64,000 bases of DNA, taken from contig CALETE010000011.1 of assembly GCA_937920085.1 (NCBI GenBank), forward strand, positions 1 to 64,000. Direction: 5' to 3'. This DNA comes from an uncultured Alphaproteobacteria bacterium (GTDB taxonomy: Bacteria > Pseudomonadota > Alphaproteobacteria > Caulobacterales > Caulobacteraceae). Position 1 is the first letter of the stretch, and every line of letters begins with the position of its first letter. Below the pieces are notes generated by a model, which worked only from the letters and a program-made list of their open reading frames with translations, was not told where the DNA came from and ran no database searches. This document shows positions 62,605 to 64,000 of the stretch, piece after piece. A program made the position numbers and the translations under genes.

Positions 62605-64000
62605 ATGACGGCCGCGCCTTGGTGGAAGGGTGCGGTCGTCTATCACATCTATGTTCGCAGTTTCTGCGACTCCGATGGCGACGGCTTTGGCGACCTGGTG
62701 GGCGTGCGTTCAAAGCTCGACTATATTCAGAGCCTCGGCGTCGACGCCATTTGGCTCTCGCCCATCCACCCATCCCCCAATCGCGACTGGGGCTATGACG
62801 TGGCCGATTATGAAGGTGTCCATCCCGACTATGGCACCCTGGCTGATCTCGACGCCCTGATCGCCGATGCCCACGGGCGGGGACTTAAGGTCATGCTCGA
62901 CGAGGTTCTGGCGCACACCTCTGATGAACATGCTTGGTTTGCGGAAAGCCGTGACGGCGGTCCAGAAGGCCCGAAGGCCGATTGGTATGTCTGGGCCGAT
63001 CCAGGAGATGATGGCACAGCACCGAATAACTGGCTCTCAGTCTTCGGTGGCCCGGCCTGGTCCTATCAGCCGGCCCGTCGCCAGCACTACCACCACAAGT
63101 TCCTGCGCCAGCAACCAAAGCTGAACTGGTTGAACCCTGATGCTCAAGAGGCTGCCCTCAAGGTGCTGGACTTCTGGCTGGCCCGGGGCGTGGATGGCTT
63201 CCGTCTGGATGTCGCTGGATGCTTCCTGCACGACGCCGCCCTGAGGGACAATCCTGCCATTCCAGCCGCCCAAAGAGAGCGCCACCACTGGTCCCATGCC
63301 GGGGACATGCAACAGCATTTGTTTGACTCAAACCTGCCTGAAAATATTCCCCTGCTGGATGTGGTGCGGCGTCGGGTGGATGCGCACAATGGCCAAAATG
63401 GCGGTGAGCGCTTTGTGTTCGGCGAGTTTTCCGAAGAAGAAGAACGCTGCGGCGCCTATTGCTCGCCGCAGGAGGGCCTGCACTCGGCCTATACCTTCGT
63501 CCTGCTGAAGGCGCGCAAGCTGCAAGCCAAGGTGTTCCGCGAGCACCTGCAGACCCTGGAACGGTTCCCCGACCACTGGCCCTGCATTTCCTTTTGTAAT
63601 CACGATATTCCCCGGACGGTCAGCCGTTTCGGGGGGACCGAAGCCGTCGCCCGACTGATGTTCACCCTGCTCCTGACTCTAAAGGGGGCGACCCTGATCT
63701 ATCAGGGGGAGGAACTTGGTCTTCCCGAGGGGCAGAGCTTGACCCGCACGCAACTGCGCGATCCCGTTGGTGACCTCTATTGGCCGGTGGCCAAGGGCCG
63801 GGACGGCGCCCGCACCCCCATGCCCTGGACCGAGGATGACTCAGCGCCGAGCTGGCTGCCCAGGGCTGTCGAGCACAAGGGCCTGTCAGCGGAAACCCAG
63901 GACGCCGATCCCAACTCTATGCTGGCCTTCAGCCGAAATATGATTGCCCTGCGCAAGGCCTCCCCCGCCCTGACCTGCGGCGAGATCGCCTTGATCGCCA
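62605..64000 (+). CDS. GH13 alpha-glucosidase, partial (cut by window end)
   Basis: The first 465 codons of a family 13 glycoside hydrolase. WWKGAVVYHIYVRSF begins the TIM barrel; the catalytic Asp is in GFRLDVAG and the general acid Glu in VFGEFSEE, with NHD in SFCNHDIPRT completing the active site. This set matches oligo-1,6-glucosidase/alpha-glucosidase enzymes that hydrolyse maltose-type sugars. No signal peptide, so probably cytosolic. It lies 3 bp after the ClpP paralogue and may share its transcript. The C-terminal beta domain runs beyond the window. Confidence 0.9.
   Translation, partial: MTAAPWWKGAVVYHIYVRSFCDSDGDGFGDLVGVRSKLDYIQSLGVDAIWLSPIHPSPNRDWGYDVADYEGVHPDYGTLADLDALIADAHGRGLKVMLDEVLAHTSDEHAWFAESRDGGPEGPKADWYVWADPGDDGTAPNNWLSVFGGPAWSYQPARRQHYHHKFLRQQPKLNWLNPDAQEAALKVLDFWLARGVDGFRLDVAGCFLHDAALRDNPAIPAAQRERHHWSHAGDMQQHLFDSNLPENIPLLDVVRRRVDAHNGQNGGERFVFGEFSEEEERCGAYCSPQEGLHSAYTFVLLKARKLQAKVFREHLQTLERFPDHWPCISFCNHDIPRTVSRFGGTEAVARLMFTLLLTLKGATLIYQGEELGLPEGQSLTRTQLRDPVGDLYWPVAKGRDGARTPMPWTEDDSAPSWLPRAVEHKGLSAETQDADPNSMLAFSRNMIALRKASPALTCGEIALIA

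Noticed and set aside
1..64000. CRISPR arrays, insertion sequences, prophage or integrase genes
   Set aside because: No regularly spaced repeats, transposase or integrase motifs were seen on either strand.

Overview
The window looks like a chromosomal segment of an alphaproteobacterium, most likely Caulobacterales/Caulobacteraceae. This rests on a CpdR-type single-domain response regulator, the alkB-dnaK-dnaJ neighbourhood, an SdhAF4 (DUF1674) protein, an RsaD/RsaE-like type I exporter beside glycan genes, and moderately high GC (roughly 60% by eye). About 50 protein genes, one tRNA and one candidate small RNA can be supported. No insertion sequence, prophage, CRISPR array or rRNA operon is visible.

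Layout. 0.2-3.3 kb: type I secretion ABC transporter and membrane-fusion protein, with no substrate gene in view. 3.6-17.0 kb: a surface-glycan locus in four transcription blocks. These are a DUF6270 protein; a minus-strand operon of a repeat-bearing glycosyltransferase, a GT8-like transferase and a repeat-only protein; a sulfotransferase with a coiled-coil tail; a minus-strand operon of GtrB-like GT2, small EamA/SMR-type flippase, GT-C-like membrane protein and lipoprotein; and a plus-strand Wzm/Wzt exporter with a double-domain GT2. Together they could build, flip, decorate and export a cell-surface polymer or modify a type I secreted surface protein. 17-44 kb: mostly housekeeping (M20 peptidase, mutS, a secreted alpha/beta hydrolase, dnaJ, dnaK, an HExxH protein, alkB, an MCP, an M16 peptidase, purH, heparinase-like, rpe, rsmB, SdhAF4, pyrF, marC, pepF).

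43.2-44.1 kb holds a strikingly AT-rich two-TM gene that looks foreign. 44.94-45.06 kb is a REPIN-like inverted pair of 30-nt hairpin repeats whose four differences form two compensatory base-pair changes. 45-56.5 kb: a molybdoenzyme/cytochrome b pair, a double-hotdog thioesterase, a hydrolase, an Ala-rich lipoprotein, mnmC, a DUF6491 protein, a large TonB-dependent receptor, tRNA-Val(GAC), cpdR and an N-formylglutamate amidohydrolase. 56.5-64 kb: a candidate small RNA upstream of typA on the opposite strand, then typA, a GNAT enzyme, an aminotransferase, an SDR, a PPOX-type flavoprotein, a ClpP paralogue and a GH13 alpha-glucosidase cut by the window end.

The most novel-looking items are the small RNA candidate (56493-56578, minus) with an exposed anti-Shine-Dalgarno stretch, the repeat-only glycan protein (4402-5532), the three-component periplasmic glycosylation operon (9823-13339), and the REPIN-like element.
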